13,609 nt of DNA from Bacteroidales bacterium UBA6267 (lineage in GTDB: Bacteria > Bacteroidota > Bacteroidia > Bacteroidales > UBA1556). Location: contig DJVB01000057.1 of assembly GCA_002440745.1 (NCBI GenBank), positions 237 to 13,845 on the forward strand, given 5' to 3'. The notes under the pieces were generated by a model that searched no databases, was not told where the DNA came from, and was given only the letters and a program-made list of their open reading frames with translations. The translations under genes were made by a program, and so were the position numbers. Positions within the stretch are counted from its first letter, which is position 1. Every line of letters begins with the position of its first letter. Positions 6,677 through 13,609 of the stretch are shown here, piece by piece.

Positions 6677-7849
6677 TCACATCCCCGGAATCCGTGGAAT
6701 GCGCTTCAGCTTGGAGTTTTTATAATAAAAACCCCATCCTTTCTTCAACCAGTGTCCAATAATTGGCAGTGGCACAATGAGTTCCTTTGTTCGGGTGCGT
6801 TTGATAAATGCAGCTCCATCTCCCGAATCCATCACACAAATGATATTCAAATGCTCCCAATAGCTTTTTCTTTTCCCCTTAAACTGAATTTCATTTTGGA
6901 TATTAAATACTGCCGTATCTGCCATTACCTCAGCAATATGCCCTTGTTTTGCTGCCCAAGTCGGCCCTGATATGGCAGCAATATCACCGATTGCATACAT
7001 ATTTTGAATTCCGTCAACCCGACATAATTCGTTGATTTTTACAAATCCGGCTTCAGTTACCGGAATCGAAGGTGAGTTTTTAACCACCGGATGACCATCA
7101 CCGGCAGGAATATAAACAATCAAATCGCCTTGTAGCTCGGTTTTGTCTTCAAACAAAACTTTGCCTTCAGCAAATCCGGTTATCTTTTTACCAATTTGTT
7201 TTTCAACACGATAGCGCTTGAAAAACAAGTCCAACTTTTGGTACGGCTTCTCTCCCATCCTCCTTCCCTGGTCTTTCATCGGAGCTACAAAAATTAACTG
7301 AACCTTATCGCGCAACCCTTTCTGCTTGAGGTAGTGACTAAAATTGAACAGCAATTCAAATGCAGGACCTCCACGAACCCCTGTGGCGGTAGGGTCCTTA
7401 GGATTTCCTCCAAAACCTACCACAATCCGCCCATACCCTCGTTCTACTATTTTGGCGAGCTCTTCTTTGATTATCAATGCCTCATCGGGCTTCCCGCAGA
7501 TGCTATGAGTATGCTCCAAACCCATTGCTTTCAACTTCGACATGCCCAATGCCAAAACCACATAATCATAGCTATGCTCCTGATTCATAGTGATTACCGT
7601 ATTACGCTCGGAATCAATTCTGACCACTTTCTCCATTAAAACTTGAAAACCATGCTTTGATGCCAAGGCCTTTAAACTGATTTTTAAATCATCAAATTTC
7701 TTCTTTCCTGTTGGTACCCATATTGAAACCGGATACATAAATAAATACTCGCGGTCGGAAATCAGAATTACCTCATTCTTATGCTTACTCAGCTTTATTG
7801 CTGCCTCAACTCCGGCAAAACCTCCTCCTAATATTATTATCTTCTTCAT
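6677..7849 (-). CDS. FAD-dependent pyridine nucleotide-disulfide family oxidoreductase, SQR/NDH-2-like
   Basis: A 390-residue flavoprotein of the family that includes sulfide:quinone oxidoreductase, flavocytochrome c sulfide dehydrogenase and type II NADH dehydrogenase. GGGFAG at 8-13 is the FAD dinucleotide-binding loop, and MYAIGDIAA near 284-292 is the second FAD motif. SICGKPDEA (C118) and ICVMDSGDGAAF (C338) resemble the SQR cysteine positions Cys128 and Cys356. The segment GVRGGPAFE has Arg where SQR has its third cysteine (Cys160). The basic, aromatic C-terminus (HWLKKGWGFYYKNSKLKRIP) suits monotopic membrane attachment. The frame also opens at TTG 7894, but ATG 7849 places the Rossmann strand at the N-terminus as usual. 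It probably passes electrons to quinone; the donor is uncertain. It appears to be monocistronic. Confidence 0.82.
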   Translation of the reverse strand: MKKIIILGGGFAGVEAAIKLSKHKNEVILISDREYLFMYPVSIWVPTGKKKFDDLKISLKALASKHGFQVLMEKVVRIDSERNTVITMNQEHSYDYVVLALGMSKLKAMGLEHTHSICGKPDEALIIKEELAKIVERGYGRIVVGFGGNPKDPTATGVRGGPAFELLFNFSHYLKQKGLRDKVQLIFVAPMKDQGRRMGEKPYQKLDLFFKRYRVEKQIGKKITGFAEGKVLFEDKTELQGDLIVYIPAGDGHPVVKNSPSIPVTEAGFVKINELCRVDGIQNMYAIGDIAAISGPTWAAKQGHIAEVMADTAVFNIQNEIQFKGKRKSYWEHLNIICVMDSGDGAAFIKRTRTKELIVPLPIIGHWLKKGWGFYYKNSKLKRIPRIPGM

Positions 7850-8187
7850 CACTGCCAATCTATTTATCTTCAAAATTGTTAAAAAACTCACCAAATAACT
7901 TCATTTCTAAAAACATTTTTCCTCTCCCAAATTTGTTTTATGTATATTGGAAAAACTTTTTGAATCATTGAATCTAAATATTTAAGTATTTAGATACTCA
8001 AATATAGACTATTAAAGATAAGGTTTGATTATAAATTGACAAGTGATTATTGTATGGTATAAATAATTGTATAATATGTTTTTATATGATTTATTTAAAT
8101 CATAACTTAAAGTTCCTTATTTATAATAATGTTTCAAAACAAGATGTTAATCTAATAACATTTTGCAAATCGGTATTTCTGAAACAC
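7850..8187. other. AT-rich intergenic region upstream of the flavoprotein gene
   Basis: I find no credible gene on either strand here. The interval contains the promoter/palindrome candidate at 7978-8006. Between 8007 and 8160 it is very AT-rich without an obvious repeat or RNA gene. It most likely holds the flavoprotein promoter and a long 5' leader. Confidence 0.6.
7978..8006 (-). promoter_or_regulatory. Candidate promoter overlapped by a palindromic operator
   Basis: Minus-strand TATATTTG (7999-8006) matches TAnnTTTG. It is overlapped by an imperfect 28-bp inverted repeat (ATATTTAAGTAT at 7978-7989, with its complement ending at 8005). A second nested pairing, CTAAATA/TATTTAG, spans 7974-7993. 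This is how a repressor site at a promoter would look. The implied leader to ATG 7849 is about 140 bases. AT-rich sequence makes chance palindromes common. Confidence 0.35.
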
Positions 8188-8219
8188 AAAAAAAGGCGGT
8201 CAATTTGACCACCTTTTTT
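8188..8219 (-). terminator. Intrinsic terminator of the cPGS-like gene
   Basis: AAAAAAGG-C-GGTCAA and TTGACC-A-CCTTTTTT form a long stem with one internal mismatch and almost no loop. On the minus strand it ends in a seven-U run (8188-8194), 18 bases beyond the stop at 8238. Symmetry means it could work in both directions. Confidence 0.88.
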
Positions 8220-8237
8220 CTTTTGAAGGATAAAGTA

Positions 8238-9572
8238 TTACAAATTATGTTTCACAACAAAATCGTCAATAACGCCAACTAAATCGGGAGCTCCAATTTC
8301 TTGAAGGTCGTAGTAAACACGAGTTGAAGGTTTATTGATTTTGATTTCGCGTTGAAGGTCGATCGGAGTTCCAATAACCACAGAATCACAATCGGTGCGG
8401 TTGATGGTTTCTTGCAAGTCGTCTAATTGTTGTTGACTATAACCCATTGCAGGAAGCAACACCCCAATATTTGGATAGATTTGGAAGGTTTCGGCCAATT
8501 TTCCAACGACAAACGGACGAGGGTCGATAAGTTGAGCAGCGCCAAATTTTTGAGCAGCAACCGTACCTGCACCTATCTTCATTTCGCCGTGGGTAAGGGT
8601 TGGGCCGTCTTCAACAACCAAAACGCGTTTGCCTTTGATAACCGAAGGATCGTCAACTTTGAGCGGTGAAGCAGCATCAACCACAATTGCATTTGGATTC
8701 ACAGCAGCAATGTTTTCGCGAACAATCTGAATTGCATCAGGAGCAGCTGAATCCATTTTATTAATAACAGCTACATCAGCAAGACGCAAAGCTACTTCGC
8801 CGGGGTAATACGCAATTTCGTGACCCGGACGGTGAGGATCCACAACGGTGATAGTCAAATCAGGTTTGTAGAAAGCGAAGTCGTTATTTCCACCATCCCA
8901 TAAAACCACATCACAACCATCTGGATCGTTTTCAGCAGCACGTAAAATGGCTTCATAGTCCACACCTGCATAGATTACGTTTCCACGCACGACATGAGGT
9001 TCGTATTCTTCCATTTCCTCGATAGTGCATTTATGCTTTTTCAAATCCTCAACAGTGGCAAAACGTTGTACTTTTTGAGCTACTAAGTCGCCATAAGGCA
9101 TTGGATGACGAACTGCAACTACTTTAAGGCCTTTAGCCATAAGCAATTCGATAACTCGTCTTGAAGTTTGAGATTTTCCACAACCGGTACGTACTGCAGT
9201 AACTGCAATCACAGGTTTAGTGGATTTAATCATAGTATCTTTGGGTCCGAGGAGGATAAAATTGGCACCGGCAGCATTTACTCGAGCGCTCATTTTCATC
9301 ACTTTAGGATAAGGTAAATCGCTGTAGGAAAAAACGCAATCATCAACATTATACTTTGCGATGAGGTTTTCTAATTCTTCTTCGGCGAAGATTGGAATAC
9401 CATCAGGGTATAAATCACCGGCAAGTTCGGTAGGATATTTACGTCCGTCAATATCGGGAATCTGAGCAGCAGTAAAAGCTACCACATTGTATAATTCATT
9501 CCCTCTGTAATACGTGTTGAAATTGTGAAAATCACGGCCAGCGGCCCCAATAATAATTACGTTTTTCTTCAT
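8238..9572 (-). CDS. Cyclic 2,3-diphosphoglycerate synthetase-like P-loop NTPase (COG2403 type)
   Basis: The 444-residue protein resembles the family of archaeal cyclic 2,3-diphosphoglycerate synthetase. That enzyme closes 2,3-diphosphoglycerate to its cyclic diphosphate using ATP. The N-terminal region (VIIIGAAGRDFHNFNTYYRG) is the family's characteristic opening. A Walker A loop TGCGKS lies at 129-134 and a DGGNND motif at 226-231. NKMD at 271-274 looks like a GTPase specificity motif. PGEVALRLADVAVINK is also typical. The ATG at 9572 starts directly on the first strand. It stands alone, with a promoter match upstream and a terminator downstream. Family membership is confident. The reaction in bacteria is not: homologues outside thermophilic archaea lack a settled function, and no glycolytic gene is adjacent. 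Confidence 0.85.
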   Translation of the reverse strand: MKKNVIIIGAAGRDFHNFNTYYRGNELYNVVAFTAAQIPDIDGRKYPTELAGDLYPDGIPIFAEEELENLIAKYNVDDCVFSYSDLPYPKVMKMSARVNAAGANFILLGPKDTMIKSTKPVIAVTAVRTGCGKSQTSRRVIELLMAKGLKVVAVRHPMPYGDLVAQKVQRFATVEDLKKHKCTIEEMEEYEPHVVRGNVIYAGVDYEAILRAAENDPDGCDVVLWDGGNNDFAFYKPDLTITVVDPHRPGHEIAYYPGEVALRLADVAVINKMDSAAPDAIQIVRENIAAVNPNAIVVDAASPLKVDDPSVIKGKRVLVVEDGPTLTHGEMKIGAGTVAAQKFGAAQLIDPRPFVVGKLAETFQIYPNIGVLLPAMGYSQQQLDDLQETINRTDCDSVVIGTPIDLQREIKINKPSTRVYYDLQEIGAPDLVGVIDDFVVKHNL

Positions 9573-9613
9573 AATATTTAAGTTTTGTGAAGTTGTTAAA
9601 AATTAAACAGCGC

Positions 9614-9621
9614 CAAAGATA
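9614..9621 (-). promoter_or_regulatory. -7 promoter element of the cPGS-like gene
   Basis: Minus-strand TATCTTTG is an exact TAnnTTTG match 41 bases upstream of ATG 9572. The -33 region is not clear. The remaining bases up to the rhuM stop at 9724 show no good terminator, so read-through from rhuM is possible. Confidence 0.5.
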
Positions 9622-9723
9622 GAAAGTTTTTAGGAGCCCCGAAAATTAATTGTGTTTTCTTTTTTACAAGTTAGCAACTGATTTTTTACAGGAGCTTGCT
9701 CAGGATTGCTTTTGCTTCGCAGA

Positions 9724-10707
9724 TTATAATTTTATTTTTTTTATTTCTCTATCGAAATCACTTTCGTAGGTGCGATCCTGAATTACTCTGAATTTATCGT
9801 ATTCGGTAACGGCTTTTAGTTTTGCTTCGAGCATCGAAATTTTGCCCTTATCCTTTAAAATCGGGTAGTTGGAGAGCTCTAAAAAGCTGTCGAGAAATTT
9901 TGCCCATTGCTGCATATTGAAAGCAATTCCGCGCTGCGCGTTATTTTCGGCCAAATCTAGATATGCCGACACAATTCTGTTTAGCTCGGCTAAGTGCTGA
10001 TGTGCCAAATAGTTTTTCGCTACCACCACGTCACTTTTCAGAATTTTTCCGTCTGGGGCAGCTTTCCAGGTTTTTAAGCCCATGTAAAGTTTGGTGGCAT
10101 CGGCTTCGGTATAAATGATTTCGGCAGCAGTTTTTCCGGTAATAGCCCAGTGTAGTTTGTTTTGCACTGCGGCAAAAAAGTCTTTGGTTTGTTGGCTTTC
10201 TTTTTCGTAATCGGTGCTGAGGGCATACAGGTCGGTAATTTTCTGATAAAATCGGCGCTCGCTGGTTCTAATTTCCCGTATTCGCTCCAAAAGTTCATCA
10301 AAGTAATCCTGCCCGAAGTTTTTGCCTTCTTTCAATCGTTCATCGTCAATAACAAAACCCTTGATAATAAACTCATTAAGTGTAGTTGTTGCCCATTTGC
10401 GAAACTCGGTGGCCTGAGCCGAATTTACGCGGTAGCCCACCGCAAGTATGGCTTCTAAACGGTAGTAATTAATTTGGTAGGTTTTACCATCGGATGCAGT
10501 TGTTTCCATTTTGGAAATAACTGCCTCTGCACTGTGCTCCCCTGTTTCAAATATATTTTTTAAGTGTTTGTTTATTGCAGGCACATTTACTCCAAACAAC
10601 TCTGCCATAGCTTTTTGCGTGAGCCAAAAGGAACCGTTTTGGAAATAAACTGAAACATTTACTTTTTTGTCTGCCGCATTAAATAACAAAAGGTCTCTTG
10701 CTTTCAT
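9724..10707 (-). CDS. rhuM: RhuM family protein
   Basis: This 327-residue protein belongs to the RhuM ('virulence protein RhuM') family, named from a Salmonella pathogenicity island gene. It is common near mobile elements and restriction or defence loci, and its biochemical role is unsettled. The N-terminal part (28-58, WLTQKAMAELFGVNVPAINKHLKN) looks like a DNA-binding helix-turn-helix. YRLEAILAVGYRVNSAQATEFRKWATTTL (82-110) is the family's KilA-N/Bro-like signature. VQNKLHWAITGKTAAEII (181-198) and the following MGLKTWKAAPDG and AKNYL blocks are the C-terminal family core. The length is normal and no residues are obviously lost. No restriction, toxin or phage gene is adjacent within the window. 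The gaps on both sides (about 150 and 250 bases) suggest its own promoter, which I could not identify. Confidence 0.92.
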   Translation of the reverse strand: MKARDLLLFNAADKKVNVSVYFQNGSFWLTQKAMAELFGVNVPAINKHLKNIFETGEHSAEAVISKMETTASDGKTYQINYYRLEAILAVGYRVNSAQATEFRKWATTTLNEFIIKGFVIDDERLKEGKNFGQDYFDELLERIREIRTSERRFYQKITDLYALSTDYEKESQQTKDFFAAVQNKLHWAITGKTAAEIIYTEADATKLYMGLKTWKAAPDGKILKSDVVVAKNYLAHQHLAELNRIVSAYLDLAENNAQRGIAFNMQQWAKFLDSFLELSNYPILKDKGKISMLEAKLKAVTEYDKFRVIQDRTYESDFDREIKKIKL

Positions 10708-10961
10708 TTATGTATATTTTTAAATTAACTCTTTGAAGTCGCATTACGCTGCCATTGTATTCAAATACCAGTTCATTAAAATGCAATTATTTAAAGTGTT
10801 AAATCTATGATTACTATATCAGTTTCCAAAAATAATCAATAACCTTGAAACACTTATGTTTTTTTTGAATTTCAAAGTCATATTTGCTTTTTGTGGATTT
10901 CAATCACGTGTATTTTATCTTTAGCAACTTTTGATTCAACGATCGTCCTAATTGCTTGCAT

Positions 10962-11552
10962 TTAATGATTGCTATCAAAAAAACCCATCAATTGCCGAAC
11001 TTTATCCGCATTTTGCTTGGTAGTTAAATGCTCCAATAACAAAAATGCCACGTCAATTGCCGTTGAAGGATTCCACGATGTTATCACATTATCATCAAAT
11101 ACAATGGGCTGATGCACCACATTGACGCCATAGTCTTCCAATGTTTCTCTACGAATTCTGCTATTGTAAACTGTTCCTTTCTTACCCTTTAGAACGCCGC
11201 TTTTACCAACCGGTAATGCGCCTACACAAATCGATGCAATGGTTTTATTTGCTGATTTAAAGGCTTTAATCAAATCTAAAAATTTATCCTGATAAGCATC
11301 ATTGTAAAAGCCATAGGTTTCAAATCCCCCCGGAAGTGCCAAGGCATCAAAGGTCTCAATATCAATATCATCAATCAAATAATCGACAATAAATCTTTGA
11401 TTAAAGGAGCTTTTGATTTCCTTCTTCAAACCACAGGTAAACAATTCAGTGGAATTATCGCCTTCAACCAAATTCCACCCAATGACATCAATAAAAACAC
11501 TCGCCTCAAATATCTCAAATCCTTCTGCTAATAATAATAGTACTTTCTTCAT
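10962..11552 (-). CDS. DJ-1/PfpI family protein
   Basis: A 196-residue class I glutamine amidotransferase-like protein of the DJ-1/ThiJ/PfpI superfamily. Members act as glyoxalases/deglycases, proteases, chaperones or regulators. The N-terminus LLAEGFEIFEA places E16 at the DJ-1 Glu18 position. LPGG at 73-76 forms the oxyanion side. SICVGALPVG puts the nucleophile C109 in the usual elbow. I see no histidine at the place of the DJ-1 His126 (KGKKGTVYNS), so protease-type chemistry is doubtful. TSWNPSTAIDVAFLLLEHL is the usual C-terminal helix. It has no signal peptide and is cytosolic. The substrate is unknown. The lipoprotein gene lies 85 bases upstream; a shared transcript is possible but unsupported. 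Confidence 0.88.
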   Translation of the reverse strand: MKKVLLLLAEGFEIFEASVFIDVIGWNLVEGDNSTELFTCGLKKEIKSSFNQRFIVDYLIDDIDIETFDALALPGGFETYGFYNDAYQDKFLDLIKAFKSANKTIASICVGALPVGKSGVLKGKKGTVYNSRIRRETLEDYGVNVVHQPIVFDDNVITSWNPSTAIDVAFLLLEHLTTKQNADKVRQLMGFFDSNH

Positions 11553-11637
11553 CTATTGCCTTTTAATCCGTCTCTAATTTGATCGATAGTTAGTATATGC
11601 AGCAGCCGCTAAAGTAGGGATTATGCACATTCAACGT

Positions 11638-12060
11638 CTATTTTTTTATGGTAAATCCAACCGGAGCTTGCAATTTGCTATGATCATACATGTTGATATA
11701 AATGGAAACAGTGTCCGTTGAGCCTTCCCAAGTAACTCGATAATTGTCCAACATCGCAACCCCATTAAAACCATTTTCACTTTTCACCGGACAGCAGCTA
11801 CCGAGTCGATAGTAGGAGATTTTTTCCCCGTTTGGACCGGCCAAAGCATTCAAATACCTTCTTTCGTTTAATGGTCCTTCACTCTCATGCGCGCCACCAA
11901 CTTCCACAGGGTTTTTCGGTGTAAGCCCATAAGTTGGGTCTGTGGAAATTTCGGTAAGCACAAAAGTTTGACTGTTGCGAAGTGGTGTGGTCACGGCTTG
12001 TTTTTTTGTCGAACAGGATACAAGCAATAAGGTCAATCCTAAATAAATTAAATGTTTCAT
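11638..12060 (-). CDS. Small lipoprotein with GSCCP motif, function unknown
   Basis: A 140-residue predicted lipoprotein. MKHLIYLGLTLLLVSC gives a lipobox L-V-S-C with the lipidated cysteine at C16. The mature part has NPVEVGG, NERRYLNALAGPNGEKISYYRLGSCCP (vicinal cysteines C89-C90) and VSIYINMYDHSKLQAPVGF. I recall similar Bacteroidota proteins, some labelled '2-dehydro-3-deoxyphosphooctonate aldolase'. That label has no support here: the chain is far too short for KdsA and carries an export signal. The cysteine pair could bind metal or form a disulfide. It is likely anchored in the cell envelope. The start is fixed by the signal peptide. Confidence 0.8.
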   Translation of the reverse strand: MKHLIYLGLTLLLVSCSTKKQAVTTPLRNSQTFVLTEISTDPTYGLTPKNPVEVGGAHESEGPLNERRYLNALAGPNGEKISYYRLGSCCPVKSENGFNGVAMLDNYRVTWEGSTDTVSIYINMYDHSKLQAPVGFTIKK

Positions 12061-12384
12061 GATATAAGTTTTAATTATTGAAAATGTTAGTTTAAAGTCA
12101 AAATATCAAGCGAAAAACGACAAGTCCTCTCTCCCACTCACCATTTCCTTTCCTCACAACTAATCTGCTTTCGCGCTGCTAAAATAAGGGTTTTGGGGAG
12201 TGAAGGGAAAATATATTTAGTCTGATTTGTATGTTTTTCAAATACAAAAAGCATAGATTCATTATTTAATATCAATAGCTCTGTTTACCCGGAATCACTC
12301 CTCTGATGCCTCCTTTTGGGTTTTCAACGTCGCCTTATTAATTGTTATTAGTTTATCAGATGTTATATTCTAAAATTTTACGTT
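12061..12384. other. Gene-free interval between the AT-rich gene and the lipoprotein gene
   Basis: I see no supportable gene, tRNA or clear terminator in these 324 bases. A 7-bp inverted repeat (TTTGTAT 12226-12232, ATACAAA 12242-12248) is present without a T-run on the minus strand. The composition changes across it from moderate to strongly AT-rich. The promoter of the lipoprotein gene should lie near 12061-12120, but no exact TAnnTTTG match is present. Confidence 0.5.
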
Positions 12385-13609
12385 TTAATACAAAACAATC
12401 CACTTTCCCGGTTTTAAATGTTCAAAATTAAATTCAACAACCCTATTTTTAGATATTAATGAAAGATCAATAAATTTGTTCAATTCTTCAATATACTTTG
12501 ATTTTTGATTAAAACTAGTATTTTCATTTAAAAATTCTCTAAACCCATCGATATTTTTAAATAATTTATTTATCCACACAGTTTTTAGTTTATAAGAATT
12601 TGATCCAATAGCTGTTTGTTCGATGAAATCACCTAACTGGCTATCTTTAATATACTTCTTATAAAAATTGGAAAAGATTTCGAATTCCTCATCTTTCCTA
12701 TAGGTTGTACCGAATATCTGGAAGACAGGTATTATACTATCATGTAAAAAAAACAATTTTTGATTTACCTTTTTATTTCTTGAACAATATGTTTTCAAAT
12801 AACCAATTTCAATATCAATTAATTCTTCTTCAGTGAATAAGTCAAATTCAAATAAAGGGAATAGGTGGTAAATTAATCGACTTTCAATATATGGCACCTC
12901 TTTTTTTGAATCAAAAACTTTTAACAAAAATTCTTTGTAATCTTCTTTAGTGCTAAAAAGCAAAATCTCTTCATTCCTTTTGTAAGGAAACTTTATTACT
13001 TCAACAATTTTAGAATAGGATATGTAATCAACACTTACTCTTTCATTTTCTATTTGATAATAACCAAGTGATATCAATAAATTCAAATGATTTTCAAAAT
13101 CTATTCTAGAAACAAAAATTCGAATTTTATCCAATCTATCAAGTAAGGCGGATTTTTTTTCAGATTTAAACCATTCCAATGCTTGATTGTAATATAAATT
13201 AAAATCACCAAATCTAAATTTATTAAATTCTTCAAATGACAAATCATTTTCGAAAAGTTGATAGGAAAAATATTTATGGGTATTCTTTGGAAATGCGAAT
13301 GACTTTAAAACATCAGGATTACTAAATTCAGAATGAAACTTTTCAATAGGATATAATTCATTAGTATTACCCTTATAATGCAATAAATCATCAATTAGGT
13401 GCATTATTAGTTCCATTTCATAAGGCAACATTTCAAGATTCTTAGTATTATCTTGAAGATATTGTTTTAAGCAACTTTCCCCTTCCTTGTTTTTATGTTG
13501 TGCTGATTCTTCAACTAGTCTTGAGACTGATATTTTATCAAAACTATTCCATGCATCTTCAATCTTCCGTAATTCTAATAATTCTGTATCCCTTCGGTAA
13601 ACTACACTT
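12385..13609 (-). CDS. Uncharacterised AT-rich protein, C-terminal part (5' end outside the window)
   Basis: The first in-window methionine with a long frame is at 13431, but the frame stays open upstream to the edge. It reads VVYRRDTELLELRKIEDAWNSF and onward without a stop, so the gene is 5'-truncated at 13609 and at least 407 residues are visible. The visible part is rich in Lys, Glu, Phe and Tyr and appears alpha-helical, with no signal peptide, membrane span or recognisable catalytic motif. HKYFSYQLFENDLSFEEFNKF faintly recalls the C-terminal region of KAP-type P-loop NTPases. The NTPase motifs would lie outside the window, so this is only a guess. Hand counts of three 60-base stretches gave 20, 27 and 33% G+C, against about 47% for one stretch of the cPGS-like gene. 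That fits horizontal acquisition. Confidence 0.75.
   Translation of the reverse strand, partial: SVVYRRDTELLELRKIEDAWNSFDKISVSRLVEESAQHKNKEGESCLKQYLQDNTKNLEMLPYEMELIMHLIDDLLHYKGNTNELYPIEKFHSEFSNPDVLKSFAFPKNTHKYFSYQLFENDLSFEEFNKFRFGDFNLYYNQALEWFKSEKKSALLDRLDKIRIFVSRIDFENHLNLLISLGYYQIENERVSVDYISYSKIVEVIKFPYKRNEEILLFSTKEDYKEFLLKVFDSKKEVPYIESRLIYHLFPLFEFDLFTEEELIDIEIGYLKTYCSRNKKVNQKLFFLHDSIIPVFQIFGTTYRKDEEFEIFSNFYKKYIKDSQLGDFIEQTAIGSNSYKLKTVWINKLFKNIDGFREFLNENTSFNQKSKYIEELNKFIDLSLISKNRVVEFNFEHLKPGKWIVLY

Noticed and set aside
7850..7894. TTG start at 7894 for the flavoprotein
   Set aside because: It puts 15 extra residues before the dinucleotide-binding strand, whereas ATG 7849 gives the canonical MKKIIILGGGFAG start.
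9661..9723. Terminator downstream of rhuM (GAGC/GCTC near 9690)
   Set aside because: The stem is too short and tight and lacks a U-tract.

Overview
The window reads as a chromosomal segment of a Bacteroidota (Bacteroidetes) bacterium. Two large secreted proteins end in type IX secretion (T9SS) C-terminal sorting domains. Several leaders carry the Bacteroidota -7 promoter element TAnnTTTG. Aspartate carbamoyltransferase is encoded as a separate catalytic/regulatory pair, pyrB-pyrI. Every gene I can support lies on the minus strand, so transcription runs from high to low coordinates.

Left end (1-660): tRNA-Arg(TCT) and tRNA-Pro(TGG), each followed by its own terminator. Between them are two broken 5' tRNA-Arg copies. 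In each, the D-loop is occupied by a TCCCGAT/ATCGGGA palindrome, and the copies are separated by almost identical leader sequence. This is the most unusual structure in the window. At the extreme left, a near-perfect 59-bp inverted repeat sits between two convergent terminators.

660-5113: two single-gene units for exported T9SS cargo. One is an 832-codon protein with Asp-box (BNR/sialidase-type) repeats, the other a calcineurin-like metallophosphoesterase. Each is closed by a clear intrinsic terminator.

5177-6595: the pyrB-pyrI operon for the first committed step of pyrimidine synthesis, with a promoter match upstream and a strong terminator downstream.

6677-9621: an SQR/NDH-2-like flavoprotein and a homologue of archaeal cyclic 2,3-diphosphoglycerate synthetase. 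These are separated by a 388-base AT-rich gap that holds a palindrome overlapping a promoter match.

9724-12060: a RhuM-family protein, a DJ-1/PfpI-family protein and a small lipoprotein, loosely spaced and not obviously one operon.

12061-13609: a gene-free stretch of about 320 bases, then a very AT-rich gene whose reading frame stays open to the window edge. Only its C-terminal 407 codons are visible. It may mark the edge of an acquired region. I found no CRISPR array, transposase, integrase or complete defence operon. The best candidates for something undescribed are the tRNA-fragment/palindrome array and the truncated AT-rich gene beside rhuM.
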